A model generated the notes under the pieces. That model did not search any database. It saw nothing but the letters and a program-made list of their open reading frames with translations, and was not told where the DNA came from. From NCBI GenBank assembly GCA_905221605.1, contig CAJNDS010001446.1, positions 1,366,315-1,423,814 of the forward strand: DNA of 57,500 bases, read 5' to 3'. This DNA is from Symbiodinium natans. Taxonomy: Eukaryota; Sar; Dinophyceae; Suessiales; Symbiodiniaceae. Positions 41,411 through 52,414 of the stretch are shown one piece after another (position 1 is the stretch's first letter; the number at the start of each line of letters is the position of its first letter). Position numbers and translations under genes: made by a program.

Positions 41411-43222
41411 ATGCTACAGACAGGGAGAAGTGGCCTTGAGCTTGTCCTGCTGCTTGTTGGGCTTGTCGGCGTGTCCTCACATGAAGTGGTTGACATGTGC
41501 GGCCAGCTCAGGGATGGATTGGGTGCTGTCGCCTGTGCTGACGTGCTGCAGTGGGGTGCCAAAGGCTTCCGTCTGACCGGGACCTTGACTGAGCCCTTGA
41601 GGTATGCGGGCCTGGGCTTTGATGACAACATTGCGGGAGGAGCTACGCCTGGAGCCATGAACGTCTGCATGCTGGCTGCGTTTGGCAATGGCGGGGTTAT
41701 CCCCGAAAGCTGCGTGCCGACAACGGGAACGGCGGCCGACGAGTGGAACGGGCGCCCGGAGATACACTATTTTGGCATGCTCGGCTTCGACTGCGGCTTC
41801 AATTTTCGAGCCTTTGCGGCCGGAGAAAGCATCAACTGGGACTTTCCAACGGGGAACACCTGCGTTGGAGACGTGGATCTTGATGTGGGGCTGACTTCGC
41901 TGACTTGCATGTTCGACATGGCTTGCGAACTTGGGACCACGACGACCACCACAGCCGCCGAGAGGACCACCACGTCCACCACCACCCTCTCTGTGTCAAC
42001 CAGCGCCACAGGAACCACGACTTCCGCCACGACTTCCCGAACCGTGTCCTCCTCCACAGCCTCTACATCCACCTCAGCAACGGCAAGGTGGACCACCAGC
42101 ACCAGAACCTGGACACAAACAACCCTCACAGCGACATCCTCTACGTCATCCATCACCGCGACTCGCACATCTCAGACCCCTACCTCCTCAACGGCGACCT
42201 TCTCACCGACTCCCACACTGACGGCCACAACTTCAGCAACCTGGACCTCCACAATCACAGCAACTGCGACTGACACCACGAGCACTGCCTCGATAACCAG
42301 CACCTCCGGCACCTCCAGCACCTCCACCACCAGAACCACCACAGCAACGGCAACATCCACGTCTGCCTCGCTGACCCGCACCCCGCTCATGTCCGTTCCG
42401 ACAACTTCCGGAGCGCTCGTGGCCCAATCAAGCTCCGCGCAAGCCTCCACGACCTGGACGCCAGATGAAGGCAACGAAACGGAGCTTTGCTTGGAGGTTC
42501 CCCTGGTGCAGCTGGGTCATTGTTCAAAATCATTTTAGATGCTTACGAGTACTTCCTAAACCCAATAAGGGACCAAAAGTGAGCATTTTTAATAGCTTTT
42601 ATAAGTACTTAAACCCAATAAGGAACAACAAATGACCATTTTTAATAGCACCCCCCCAACAATGGCGCAGGCAAAATAGTGCCGACTTGACGTACTGCTG
42701 GGGCTTGCCGCATGGCTCGGCGTGCGATGTGCGATGTGCGGACGGCTACGCGCGGGACGCGAATGCTAGCCTCGCTGTTTGCCAGGAGCCTTTTACAGGG
42801 TAAACCCTAAGCCCTAAACCCTAAACCCTAAACCCGAAACCCTAAACCCTAAACCCTAAACCCTAAACCCTAAACCCTAAACCCTAAACCTAAACCCTTA
42901 ATTCTTAAATCCTGCCTGACCTTAGAAGCTCACTACCCCTGATATCAGGTTTGCGAGGTCGGGGTAACTTGTTATTGGGTCCTTACTATACAGGAATCCG
43001 ATTATTTGGAAGGTTATATTCCTGTAAACCCTCAACCCAAAACCATAAATCCAAAGCCCTAAACCCAAAACCCAAAACCCTAAACCCTAAACCCTAAACC
43101 TTAAACCCTGTACTATATTAGGCCCCCCTCCCCCCCCGCATGTGACCCAGGATGGAGTCTGGCAGATCCAAGGCGAATGCCTCCGGGAGGGCTTGGAGGT
43201 GGTCCAGAGCGCCGCAGTGCAG
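41411..43222 (+). CDS. Secreted Cys-rich, Ser/Thr-rich protein with sushi-like module
   Basis: Exon 1 starts at ATG 41411. Residues 1-25 form a signal peptide (MLQTGRSGLELVLLLVGLVG). Residues 25-180 carry eight Cys (CGQLRDGLGAVACADVLQWG...), then about 150 residues of Thr/Ser (TTTTTTAAERTTTSTTT...), an O-glycosylated-stalk type, then TELCLEVPLV. The uninterrupted frame runs on to TAG 42538, but a sushi-like module is completed only by splicing: GC donor at 42511, exon 2 42671-42785 (NSADLTYCWGLPHGSACDVR then CADGYARDANASLAVCQ), GA donor at 42786, exon 3 43151-43222 (DGVWQIQGECLREGLEVV...; donor GTGCTG). Cys spacing and the GVW motif suggest CCP/sushi; this is inference. Likely cell-surface or extracellular adhesion; more exons may follow. 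Confidence 0.72.
42540..42660. repeat. 55-bp direct duplication in the first intron
   Basis: A unit AGTACTTCCTAAACCCAATAAGGGACC...CATTTTTAATAGC is followed by a second, slightly diverged copy starting AGTACTTAAACCCAATAAGG. Confidence 0.8.
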
Positions 43223-43881
43223 GTGCTGCTACAGGCTCCGGACTTTTTTGTTAGAAATGTTTTTGTGGGAGGGGGGGGGGGGTTTCGGGGGCGTGGCTCC
43301 TAAAGCCTTAAATCCCATACCCCAAACTCTAAACCCGAAACCTTAAACCCGAAACCCACTTTGTCTTCCCCCTCCTCCCAAACCCGCTGCGGGTTGGGCA
43401 ACGGCTTAGGCTTTGGGCTTGAAGAGGTTTAGGGTTTAGGGTTTAGGGTTTAGGGTTTGCCAGTGCAACTGGCGGCGCCCCGGTCAACTCAGCAGGTAAA
43501 TCCCACCCAAAAGCCCCCCCCCCCCAGGAACCAAACCAATTTGCCAATATGTTTAAAACTCGGCTTGAGGTGGCTTGCAGGTGGAAACAGATTTGTTTTG
43601 AAAAGGCTTTGAACAAATACTCTTGTTTTACAACATCGCCTTGCCTCTGATTGCCCCTTCCCCCAAACCCCACCCAACCCCAGATTCCCAAGCCCGATTT
43701 GAAACCCCGGGCCCCTTGTTTCCCAACCCGATTTTAAACCCCGAACCTCTTCAAAACAGGTTAAACCCAACAAAACCCACCCCCGAGCCCCATCTAACGA
43801 TCGTTTGAGCTATTTTTGTTTGCGAGGCAACCGTGAAATCTTTCGTTAACAGCAACATTCTGCGCTGGCGCATCAGGGCGA

Positions 43882-43985
43882 AGCCCTAAACCCTAAACCC
43901 TAAACCCTAAACCCTAAACCCTAAACCCTAAACCCTAAACCCTAAACCCTAAACCCTAAACCCTAAACCCTAAACCCTAAACCCT
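43882..43985 (-). repeat. CCCTAAA array
   Basis: Perfect units. Between 43222 and 43880 there is a short exon-like piece (QLAAPRSTQQ, 43460-43494, donor GTAAAT), a poly-C run and a C-rich stretch with no convincing gene. Confidence 0.94.
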
Positions 43986-44081
43986 GAAATCTAGGGGTGG
44001 GGGCTTGGCCATAGAGCAGCAGGGTCGGCTCCGGCTCACTGGGCTTAGAAAGGTTACATGGGGTCAAGGATGCAGAGGGAT

Positions 44082-44310
44082 GTAATGTAATGTAATGTAA
44101 TGTAGTGTAGTGGAATGTAATGTAGTGCAGTGTAATGTCGCGTAATGTAGTGTAATGTAATGTAGTGTAATGTAGTGTAATGTAGTGTAATGTAGTGTAA
44201 TGTAATGTAAGGTCATGTAATGTAATGTAATGTAATGTAATGTAATGTAATGTAATGTAATGTAATGTAATGTAATGTAATGTAATGTAATGTAATGTAA
44301 TGTAATGTAT
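44082..44310. repeat. TAATG pentanucleotide microsatellite
   Basis: About 45 TAATG units, the left half mixed with TAGTG. Minus-strand frames of LHYIT repeats are artefacts. Confidence 0.97.
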
Positions 44311-44412
44311 GCGTATATATATATACACATACAGATAGGTTGGTAGCGTATGGTTGTATAAGGTATGAGGTCATCCAGGGCTATGAGGTTTGGGGTTGCT
44401 GGGGTGGCTAAG

Positions 44413-44657
44413 CGCTGCAGGTGTCCCTGGACTTGCCAAAAGCAACTCGGCTTTTCCTGAAACGAGGCTCAGGGCCTCAGCTTGACAATGGGTTTAGGGT
44501 TTAGGGTTTGGGGTTTGGGGTTTGGGGTTTAGGGTTTCGGGAGCATGGTTCTCACGGTCTTAGGGGTTTGGGAGATTTTTGTTTGGCTGGGGGTGGCGGG
44601 GAAATTGGGGAAACCCAGGCCACTGCGGTGCCCGGGAGTCCTTGAAAGCCGGCACAG
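44413..44657 (+). CDS. Candidate two exons, phase-consistent
   Basis: 44413-44491 follows GGCTAAG and reads LQVSLDLPKATRLFLKRGSG then PQLDN to GTTTAG, leaving GG. 44619-44657 follows AACCCAG and supplies the third base, then PLRCPGVLESRH to GTATCA. Function unknown. Confidence 0.45.
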
Positions 44658-44848
44658 GTATCAGGGCTTAGGGCTTAAGTTTGAGGGTTGCATGCATAGG
44701 TTGTATAGGGTTATATAACCAGGTGGTTATATGGGGTTAATATGGGGTTGTATGGGGTACTTTGGGCTTATGTGGGTGTTTTTCGTGTCCGGGTCTCGGG
44801 TGACATAGGGTCATTCAGGGTTAGGGTTCCCTGTCCATGGCATACGAG

Positions 44849-45099
44849 ACCCTAAACCCTAAACCCTAAACCCTAAACCCTAAACCCTAAACCCTAAACC
44901 CTAAACCCTAAACCCTAAACCCTAAACCCTAAACCCTAAACCCTAAACCCTAAACCCTAAACCCTAAACCCTAAACCCTAACCTAAACCCTAAACCCTAA
45001 ACCCTAAACCCTAAACCCTAAACCCTAAACCCTAAACCCTAAACCCTAAACCCTAAACCCTAAACCCTAAACCCTAAACCCTAAACCCTAAACCCTAAC
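44849..45099 (-). repeat. CCCTAAA array (about 250 bp)
   Basis: Nearly perfect, with one CCTAAC unit loss near 44980. Confidence 0.96.
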
Positions 45100-45112
45100 T
45101 GGACCAGCCTAG

Positions 45113-45609
45113 GCCGAGCGTTATGTTCTGTCTCCCAAGGCCTGGTCAACTGGGAATGAGGGCTGGGCGTCCTAAACCCTAAGCCCTAAACCCTACACCC
45201 CAAACCCTAAACCCTAAACCCTAAACCCCAAACCCCTGAACCCTCACCTTAAAGCCAACCCTAAGCCCAAACAACACCTAACTCGAGTCTTGGCTTTTCG
45301 CGCTTAGGCAAGCAACTACAGCACCAGCCTCCGCTGGGCCCAGACGCACGAGGATGCGCTGTACTGGGCCTTTGCCAGGACACTTAGGGTTTAGGGTTCA
45401 GGGTTCAGGGTTTAGGGTTTAGGGTTTAGGGCTTAGCGCTTCGTGTTTAGGATTTAGGGTTGAGGCTCTAAACCCTAAGTCCTAAGCCCTAAACACTAAA
45501 CCCTCACTTGTCCCGTTAAGCCAAGTAGCCAAGCATGGGGTTTCAGTCTCAGGTTGGCGGTGGGGATTTCGGGCTCAGGCCATCCCAAGTGCGGGGATGA
45601 ATGAAGAAG
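45113..45609 (+). CDS. Three candidate exons
   Basis: 45113-45175 (after CCTAG) AERYVLSPKAWSTGNEGWAS then TAA in the next repeat, or an internal donor. 45308-45378 (after GCTTAG) ASNYSTSLRWAQTHEDALYW then AFA with a GA-type donor (GACACT). 45579-45609 AIPSAGMNEE with donor GTTTAG. Confidence 0.37.
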
Positions 45610-45818
45610 GTTTAGGGTTTAGGCTTTAGGGTTTCGGGTTTAGGGTTTCGGGTTTAGGGTTTCGCCTTGCATGCGCTTGCAGGCTGAGACCTACCCTACA
45701 CCCCAAACCCTCAGCTAATATAGGTGTCGGAATAATCATTACTAAGAGCATCCTTTTCCGGCGCTTATACTCCAGTAGCCCCCAAAAGCTTGTTCGAAGT
45801 ATTAAGGCCCCATAGTAT

Positions 45819-46090
45819 CCCTAAACCCTAAACCCTAAACCCTAAACCCTAAACCCTAAACCCTAAACCCTAAACCCTAAACCCTAAACCCTAAACCCTA
45901 AATAAACCCTAAACCCTAAACCCTAAACCCTAAACCCTAAACCCTAAACCCTAAACCCTAAACCCTAAACCCTAAACCCTAAACCCTAAACCCTAAACCC
46001 TAAACCCCTAACCCCAAACCCTAAACCCTAAACCCTAACCCCAAACCCCAAACCCTAAAAACCCAAACCCTAAACCCTAAACCCTAAACC
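45819..46090 (-). repeat. CCCTAAA array (about 270 bp)
   Basis: Long canonical array with a few CCCCAAA and CCTAACC variants at the right end. Confidence 0.95.
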
Positions 46091-46093
46091 AAG

Positions 46094-46690
46094 CGAGGAC
46101 GCTCGCGGTGCATCCCTCTGAGCTGCGTCTGGAGCTCCAGCCGGCGGCCCTCCCGGGTTCGCGCGCGGCTGCGGTCCTCCGTGCCTGGGGTTTGGGGTTT
46201 GGGGTTTAGGGTTTTAGGGTTTAGGGTTTAGGGTTTAGGGTTTAGGGTTTCGGGTTTGGGGCTTAGGGTTTAGAGTTCAGGGTTGAGGGTTTAAGGTTTC
46301 GGGTTCAGTCTTTTACATTCATGTGTGTTTTCGGTTTGTTTTGTTTTTTGTGGGGGGGGGGGGGAGGGGGGGGCTTTTAGGGCTCCTTGGGGCGGGGGGT
46401 CAGGGTTCCTTCAGGGGCTTCGGACTGTGGGTTCTTCAGGGTTTAGGTTTTAGGGCTATGAGCCCTGAGACCCTCAAACCAATATTTGAACCGTAAACTC
46501 GTTAAATCCTAAACCCCAAACCCGAAACCACAAACCCCAAACCCCAAACCCCAAACCCCTAACCCTAAACCCTAAACCCTCAACCCTAAACCCTAAACCC
46601 TGAGCCCTAAAGGTGGTGGCCTTTGCCGTACGCCTGACCGCGCTCGTTGAGGGCATCTCAACTGGGCTCGGATTTGGCTTGGGCCCGGGG
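46094..46690 (+). CDS. Two candidate exons, one hydrophobic
   Basis: 46094-46156 (after CCAAG) RTLAVHPSELRLELQPAALP to GTTCGC, mostly G/C third positions. 46613 to about 46690 (after CTAAAG) VVAFAVRLTALVEGISTGLG then FGLGP, running into a poly-G tract; possible membrane-associated segment. Confidence 0.4.
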
Positions 46691-47079
46691 GGGGGGGAGT
46701 TTAGTTTGGGGTTTGGGGTGTTTAGGGTATTTTGGGGTTTAGAGCGTTCGGGGATGGGGGTTTCGGGACTGCGGGTTCAGGGACTTCAGGCTTGGGGAAA
46801 ACATCGAGGAGCCTGGACCGTTTTTAAGGTTTTCTTGTTCAAAAATATCATTTTATCCCTCAAATTACCAGCTAAACCGTATCCTCCCCCACCCCCCCAC
46901 CCCTTTGTATGCTTCTAGGCTTGCTGGACCCTAAACCCGAAACCCTAAACCCTAAACCCTAAACCCACAACCCTGAACCCAAAACCCTAAACCCTAAACA
47001 ACCCTAAACCCACAACCCTGAACCCTAAACCCTAAACCCTAAACCCTAAACCCTAAGTTCTTGCTCTCTCACCTTGAAG

Positions 47080-47120
47080 ATGGCCCTTGGTTTTGCCTCA
47101 CATGGCATCTATTGGGGCAG
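47080..47120 (+). CDS. Candidate exon beginning with ATG
   Basis: A pyrimidine-rich acceptor TTGCTCTCTCACCTTGAAG precedes MALGFASHGIYWG, and GTGCCC follows. The frame also stays open downstream into the pyrimidine microsatellite. Confidence 0.3.
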
Positions 47121-47229
47121 GTGCCCTCCCCCCGTGCTCCCCTTCGTCGTTTTTGCCACAGTCCTTGCAGTCCCCTCCTTGTTTTCTTTTGCCGCGTCTC
47201 TTGGGTGGCTTGTGTGCCCCTCACCCGCT

Positions 47230-47600
47230 GCCCTCATCTTGTGGGTCTACCTGTTTGTCCGTCTTCCTCTCTCTGTTTGCGTGCGTATCTGTCTCTGCGT
47301 CTGTCTCTGTCTCCATATCTGTCTCTGTCTCTGTGCCTTTCTTCGTGTCTTTCTTTGCGGCTGCCTCCGCGTCCGCCTTTGTCTCTGCCTCCGTGTCCAT
47401 CTCTGTGTGTGTCTCTCCATTTCTGTGTCTGTGTCTGTGTCCGTGTATGTTGTGTTGGGCTTCTTTCTTTCTTTTCACCTGTTCTCTTTCTCTCTCTCTC
47501 TCTCCCTCCCTCCCCTCCCTCCCTCCCTCCTTCCGTTTCCTCCTTCCCTCCCACTCTCTCCTCCCTCTCTCTGTCCTCTGGGGTGTCGGCTGCTGCTAGC
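47230..47600. repeat. TCTGTCTC pyrimidine-rich tract
   Basis: Degenerate TCTSTSTC repeats on the + strand. All three + frames and two minus frames remain open for 80-190 codons because stops are rare in such sequence, so none is called. Confidence 0.85.
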
Positions 47601-47726
47601 CGTTCCTCCTCTTCCCAAGCCCCTAAACCCAAAAACCCAAACCCCTAAACCCCATCCCTAGACCCCGAAACCCCTAAACCCCCCTCGCCCCTACACCCCC
47701 GTTCAACCCTGAGCCCCCGAAATCCT

Positions 47727-48033
47727 TAAACCCTAAACCCTAAACCCTAAACCCTAAACCCTAAACCCTAAACCCTAAACCCTAAACCCTAAACCCTAAA
47801 CCCTGAGCCCTGAGCTCCTTGGTTTTCTAGAAGCATTCGAGGTGCGGACCTGGACGTGACGGCCCGGGAGCTCGAAAGCCTCTCCGCGGCGCAGGAGGGG
47901 ATTCTTAGTTGTTTGGTTCTTTTGAATATTGGGTGTAGGTGTTTAGGGTTTAGGGTTTAGGGTTTAGGGTTTAGGGTTTAGGGTTTAGGGTTTAGGGTTT
48001 AGGGTTTAGGGTTTAGGGTTTAGGGTTTAGGGC
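47727..48033. repeat. Opposed arrays flanking an exon
   Basis: CCCTAAA at 47727-47808 and TTTAGGG at 47942-48033, on either side of exon 47831-47932. Confidence 0.93.
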
Positions 48034-49111
48034 TTAGGGTATAGGGTTCAGGGTTCAGGGTTCAGGGTTCAAGTCCCCCCCACCCGAGAAGTGGGGTTGA
48101 CAGGCTTTAATTTAAGGAAGCGTGGGGGCAACTGCAGGCGGCCAGGGAGGCTCAGGCGGGCAACTGTCAGAATGCCGCCTTACCAGGTACTTGGAGGTTC
48201 ATGGTACTTATTGACCAATTATAGCTGTGCTTATAACTGTACGTATGACCCTATTAAGGCACTTAGGCAGTCGCAGGCGGCAACAGTACTAATGTTGCCT
48301 GAAGACGCAGGGCAGGGAGGCTCAGGCGGGCTTGTAGTAGGCAGGGCATGGAGGCGCCGAAATGTTGCCTGAGCACCGGAATGCAAGCCATGGGTTTTAG
48401 GGACAAAGGGGCAATCTAGGGATTGGGGTTTGGGTTATTGGGGGTCTGATGTTTCGGGGTGTGGAAGGGTTTAGGTTTTCAACGTTTTTTTCGTCAAATA
48501 TCGGTGTATACAGTACGGTTTAATTAGTAAGGGTTTACTTAGGGTGTATGTTGGGGTTTGGGCTTTAAACCAAGCACCCCGAACCCAGGGGCCCAAGGGC
48601 CTGAAGGCTGCTGAGACAGGGTCGCCGCGTGGTACCCTGAACCCTAAACCCTAAACCCTAAACCCCAAACCATGAACCCTAAACCCCAAACGCTGCCTAA
48701 ACCCTAAACCCTGAACCTTCAAAGGCTCAACTACTTTACTTCGAATATCCCCACCCTCTCTTGCACGCCAGGCAGACACTGGGGCTGACTGTGGGGTTGG
48801 GCACTCCAGGGAGACTCTGGGGAGGCTCTGGGGTTGGGCACTCCAGGGACATTCTAGAGATGGGCACTCCAGGGACATTTTGGAGTTGGGCACTCCAGGG
48901 ATGAAGGAGGAGTAGACTGGGCGAGGAGAAGAGTTCTGGGCGAGGAGAAGAATTGAGCTTTTTTTTCAAACAGCCCCACACCGAAGGTGGGGAAAAAACC
49001 CCTAACGCCCTTCACTCCTCCTTCCCGATACGTAGAGCACAGGAGATGGATGTCTTTGCCTCTGCCCTGGCGGAGGAGCTGTGCCGGGGCCGAGAGCCCT
49101 TAAGCCTTTGA
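47831..49111 (+). CDS. Candidate exon chain, helical protein
   Basis: 47831-47932 (after TTTTCTAG) SIRGADLDVTARELESLSAA then QEGILSCLVLLNIG to GTGTAG; 48117-48186 EAWGQLQAAREAQAGNCQNA then ALP to GTACTT; 48589-48631 GPKGLKAAETGSPR to GTACCC; 49036-49111 (after CTTCCCGATACGTAG) AQEMDVFASALAEELCRGRE then PLSL and TGA. Helix-like composition throughout. A minisatellite (about 48800-48905, GTTGGGCACTCCAGGGA) lies in the last gap. Phases are not all reconciled. Confidence 0.45.
48187..48262. mobile_element. Family-D element, short copy
   Basis: Begins GTACTTGGAGGTTCATGGTAC exactly at a donor and ends GCACTTAG. The first 20 bp are the reverse complement of the right end of the 49322-49605 element. 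Confidence 0.6.
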
Positions 49112-49321
49112 CCTAAACCTTAGAAACCCTAAGCCCTGCAAGCCCTAATTATAATTAAACCCTCTAAACCCTATATGTAAGCCCTGTAAACCCTGTAAAC
49201 CCTGTCCACTAAAACCCTGAAAACAAACTCATAAACCCTATAATCCCACAAACCCTATATATATATATACACACCCGATAGACCCTAAACCCTAAACCCC
49301 AAACCGCCAAGCCTTGATCTG

Positions 49322-49605
49322 AGGTGCTCCATTGGAGGTTCAGGCTACAGAGTAACCCAATTATAAGCTTAGTAGCTGAGTGAGTACACTTTACACTTTT
49401 TGGGATACGATGACCCCCTATAGAACTGAAAGTGTACACTTTTGGGGGCTTATGAACTCCGCAACTACGTAAGTGTAGTTATAACTACCCCACTTATTCT
49501 AAGCCCCTTAAGTACCCTAATGGGGTTAATAATTGGGTTAGAAGTGCAGTTCAAATTGGGTTTTAAGCACAGTTATAGTTACTACGTACCATGAACCTCC
49601 AAGTA
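49322..49605. mobile_element. Family-D element, long copy
   Basis: Left end TTGGAGGTTCAGGCTAC, right end GTACCATGAACCTCCAAGTA; AT-richer interior with an inner inverted pair (AGTGTACACTTT near 49400-49440). No ORF. Confidence 0.55.
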
Positions 49606-49680
49606 TAGAGTCTAAACCCCTAAACCCCTAAACCCTAAACCCCAAACCCCTAAACCCTAAACCCCTATAGTCTTTCTAAG

Positions 49681-49963
49681 AGACTCCAAGGAATCGTTCA
49701 GCCGCCCAATGATGGGGTTTTTCGGGGTTTTCAGCTCGGAGCTCGGGTACTCAGACCCTAGACCCTGAACCCGAAACCCTAAACCCTAAACCCTAAACCC
49801 CAAACCCTAAACCCTAAACCCTAAACCTTTTCCGTCAAAGCATAGCACCTACGGGGAAAAAGCTCAGGTATTCAGACTCTGGAGTGGTCGGCAACATCTC
49901 TGCCACGGCGTCTGTGGGAGCCGTGGCTACGATCGAGCGCTACGTGCTGCCGGCGCCTTCCTG
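49681..49963 (+). CDS. Two candidate exons
   Basis: 49681-49716 RLQGIVQPPNDG to GTTTTT. 49876-49963 (after GTATTCAG) SGVVGNISATASVGAVATIE then RYVLPAPS to GTGGGT; small-residue-rich with G/C-ending codons. Confidence 0.43.
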
Positions 49964-50337
49964 GTGGGTCGCGGGCTGAGGGGTTGTGAGGGTGTAGGGG
50001 GAGGGCTTTAGGGGGTTCGGGTCTAGGGCTTAGGGCCTTATGAGGGTTTATTAGGGTTTAGGGTTTATTAGGGTTCAGTTGGTTAGGGTTTAGGGTTTAA
50101 GGACTTGCATTCCTAATCCTGGCATTTCAGTGCTTGGGCTTTGGGGGCTTTCGGACAGAGGATGTAGGGAATGGCATGGAACGTCCCAGAAGCCACTTTG
50201 CAGGCTTGTCCATCAGATGCGCAAGAACAAATACCTTGTACATGCTTACGCTTTGGCACTTGGGGCTTTAGGCAAGGCGAAGGCCACGGGATCGAATTGA
50301 ACATGCTGACTGTCGGAGACCCTGGATGAGTGTGCAG

Positions 50338-50674
50338 AAACCTCTGCGACTGTGACTTCGCGCACGGGGCCCGCAGTTGCCGTCAATCTGCACCCTGGTG
50401 TTCGCCGCAGTCTCCTGCCGGGCATCAGCAGACTGCTCGTGCCCTGGGATTGATTGGGTGGCCATCAATCCGTTCTGGCTGGTGCAAACCCTAGGCCCTA
50501 AGCCCTAAACCCTAAACCCTAAACCCTAAACCCTAAACCCTAACCCCTATGTTGGAGTCTCTGCGGCGGCTATCGTTTGGGATCTCTTTCACCGATGGAT
50601 GGCGGACGAGTCTTTTTATGCCGGTTGTTGGCACAGAAAGCAATGAACTCGGCCCTGCGTTTCTAAACCCTTAA
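50338..50674 (+). CDS. Two candidate segments, strand uncertain
   Basis: 50338-50453 (after TGTGCAG) TSATVTSRTGPAVAVNLHPG then ...RLLVPWD and TGA. 50549-50674 ATG: MLESLRRLSFGISFTDGWRT to TAA; an alternative frame YVGVSAAAIVWDLFHRWMAD ends at GTTGTT. Minus-strand frames of 63-66 codons cover 50113-50468, so strand is open. Confidence 0.28.
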
Positions 50675-51263
50675 CCCTTAACCCCAAACCCTAAACCCTA
50701 AACCCTAAACCCTAAACCCTAAACCCTAAACCTGAACCCGAAACCTGAACCCTGAACCCTGAACCCTGAACCCTAAACCCTATTCCCCAAGAGTCGGCCG
50801 TGCCAATTCCTGCTGCCTTCTGCAAGCTTTACGCCGGAAGAAGCCAGAGGCTCGAATACCCGGCCCCTTAGTCAAGGAAGATCCATAAATACCAGAGGGT
50901 TTCAGGGCTTTCGCCAACAGCCTACCAACCCCAAAACCCCAAACCCTACACCCCGAACCAAAAAACTCCTACACCCCAAACCCCTATCCGGGCCCTTATT
51001 ATGTGTAGAGTATATAAGGGTTATATAACAAGGGACCAAAATTGAGGGCCCATACCGGTAACCTTAGACTGCACCCCAAAACCCTAAAGCGCGAACCAAA
51101 CCCCCCAAACCCTACACTTGCCCTATACCCTGCACCCTAAGCCCTAAACCCTAAAACCTAAACCCTAAACCCTAAACCCTAAACCCTAAACCCTAAACCG
51201 TTTAAAACCCTAAACCCTAAACCCTAAACCCTAACCCCTAAACCCTAAACCCTGCACCCAAAG

Positions 51264-51719
51264 GTCAAGTGGGACGACGCCGCCTGCGGGGCCTGCGGCG
51301 GGCAGGAAGTGGGAGAGGCGGGCGAGCAGCGTAGGGTTTAGAGTTCAGGGTTCAGGGCAACTTAGGGTTTAGGGCAACCTAGGGTTCAGGGTTTAGAGTT
51401 AGGGCAACCTAGGGTTTTAGTGTTTAGGGTTTAGGGTTGCACACGCATAAGCATCCCTCAAGGGGAAGGCTTTTAAGACCCCCGAATCCCTAAAACCCTG
51501 AAGCCCTGGGAGCCCCAACCCTACAGTAACACCCCGCCCAAAGCCCCCGACCCTGACGCCCAAAACCCAACCCGTGAACGCAAGCTCTAAACCATTCTAA
51601 ACCCCAAACCCCACATCCTGAACGCACAAACCGCAGCCCTATATAAACCCCAAGCCCTAAGCCCTAAGCCCTAAGCCCTAAGCCCTAAGCCCTAAGCCCT
51701 AAGCCCTAAACTCTAAACC

Positions 51720-51765
<46 letters not shown>

Positions 51766-51859
51766 ACCCTAAACCCTAAACCCTAAACCCTAAACCCTAA
51801 GCAGGTCCTGTGCAGCCGCGGCCCCTGGCTGGCGTGCCTGGGCCCCAACTCCCCAGCGG
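51264..51859 (+). CDS. Two candidate exons, Cys/Gly-rich
   Basis: 51264-51330 (after CCAAAG) VKWDDAACGACGGQEVGEAG then EQ to GTAGGG. 51802-51859 (after CCTAAG) QVLCSRGPWLACLGPNSPA to GTCCCC, almost all codons ending in G/C. They could be the extracellular part of the 52.4-kb membrane protein. Confidence 0.4.
51652..51798 (-). repeat. CCCTAAG / CCCTCAA variant arrays
   Basis: A homogeneous CCCTAAG block (about 8 units) followed by CCCTCAA (about 8) and then CCCTAAA. Confidence 0.94.
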
Positions 51860-52203
51860 GTCCCCAACCCGTCGCTTCACGCAGCTGCCCGCCTTGCCTT
51901 GGCTCCCATTCGCGCCTTTGCTGTTTAGGGATTAGGGTTTGGGGTTTGGGGTTTAGGGTTTAGGGTTTAGGGTTTAGGGTTTAGAGTGGCTGTAGGGTTT
52001 CGGGTTTCGGGTTTAGGGAGCCTATGCAGGGGGGTAGGTTTGAACATGACGTCTTAGTCTTTGGTGACCCTTAATCCCCTGGGTTGGCGAGTGTTTTTTT
52101 GGTACCTCGAGGTGGCTCTGAGCATGTGTGGTTTGTTTGTGTTTTTTTGAGTGTTTTCGGTGTTTATGGTTCAGGGCTTTGGGCATCCCATGCCTGGCGT
52201 GCC

Positions 52204-52412
52204 CCCTAAACCCTAAACCCTAAACCCTAAACCCTAAACCCTAAACCCTAAACCCTAAACCCTAAACCCTAAACCCTAAACCCTAAACCCTAAACCAGAA
52301 ACCCTAAACCCTAAACCCTAAACCCTAAACCCTAAACCCTAAACCCTAAACCCTAAACCCTAAACCCCAAACCCTAAACCCTAAACCCTAAACCCTAAAC
52401 CCTAAACCCTCA
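52204..52412 (-). repeat. CCCTAAA array (about 200 bp)
   Basis: Ends two bases before the AAG acceptor of exon 52415. Confidence 0.96.
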
Positions 52413-52414
52413 AG

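Noticed and set aside
41477-42474. Several 60-130 codon frames on both strands inside the secreted-protein gene
   Set aside because: Shadows of the Thr/Ser-rich repeats (ACC, ACG, TCC codons) read in other frames.
47061-47661. Five overlapping 80-195 codon frames
   Set aside because: All cross a TCTGTCTC tract where stops are rare on either strand. Only the first 41 bases (47080-47120) look exon-like.
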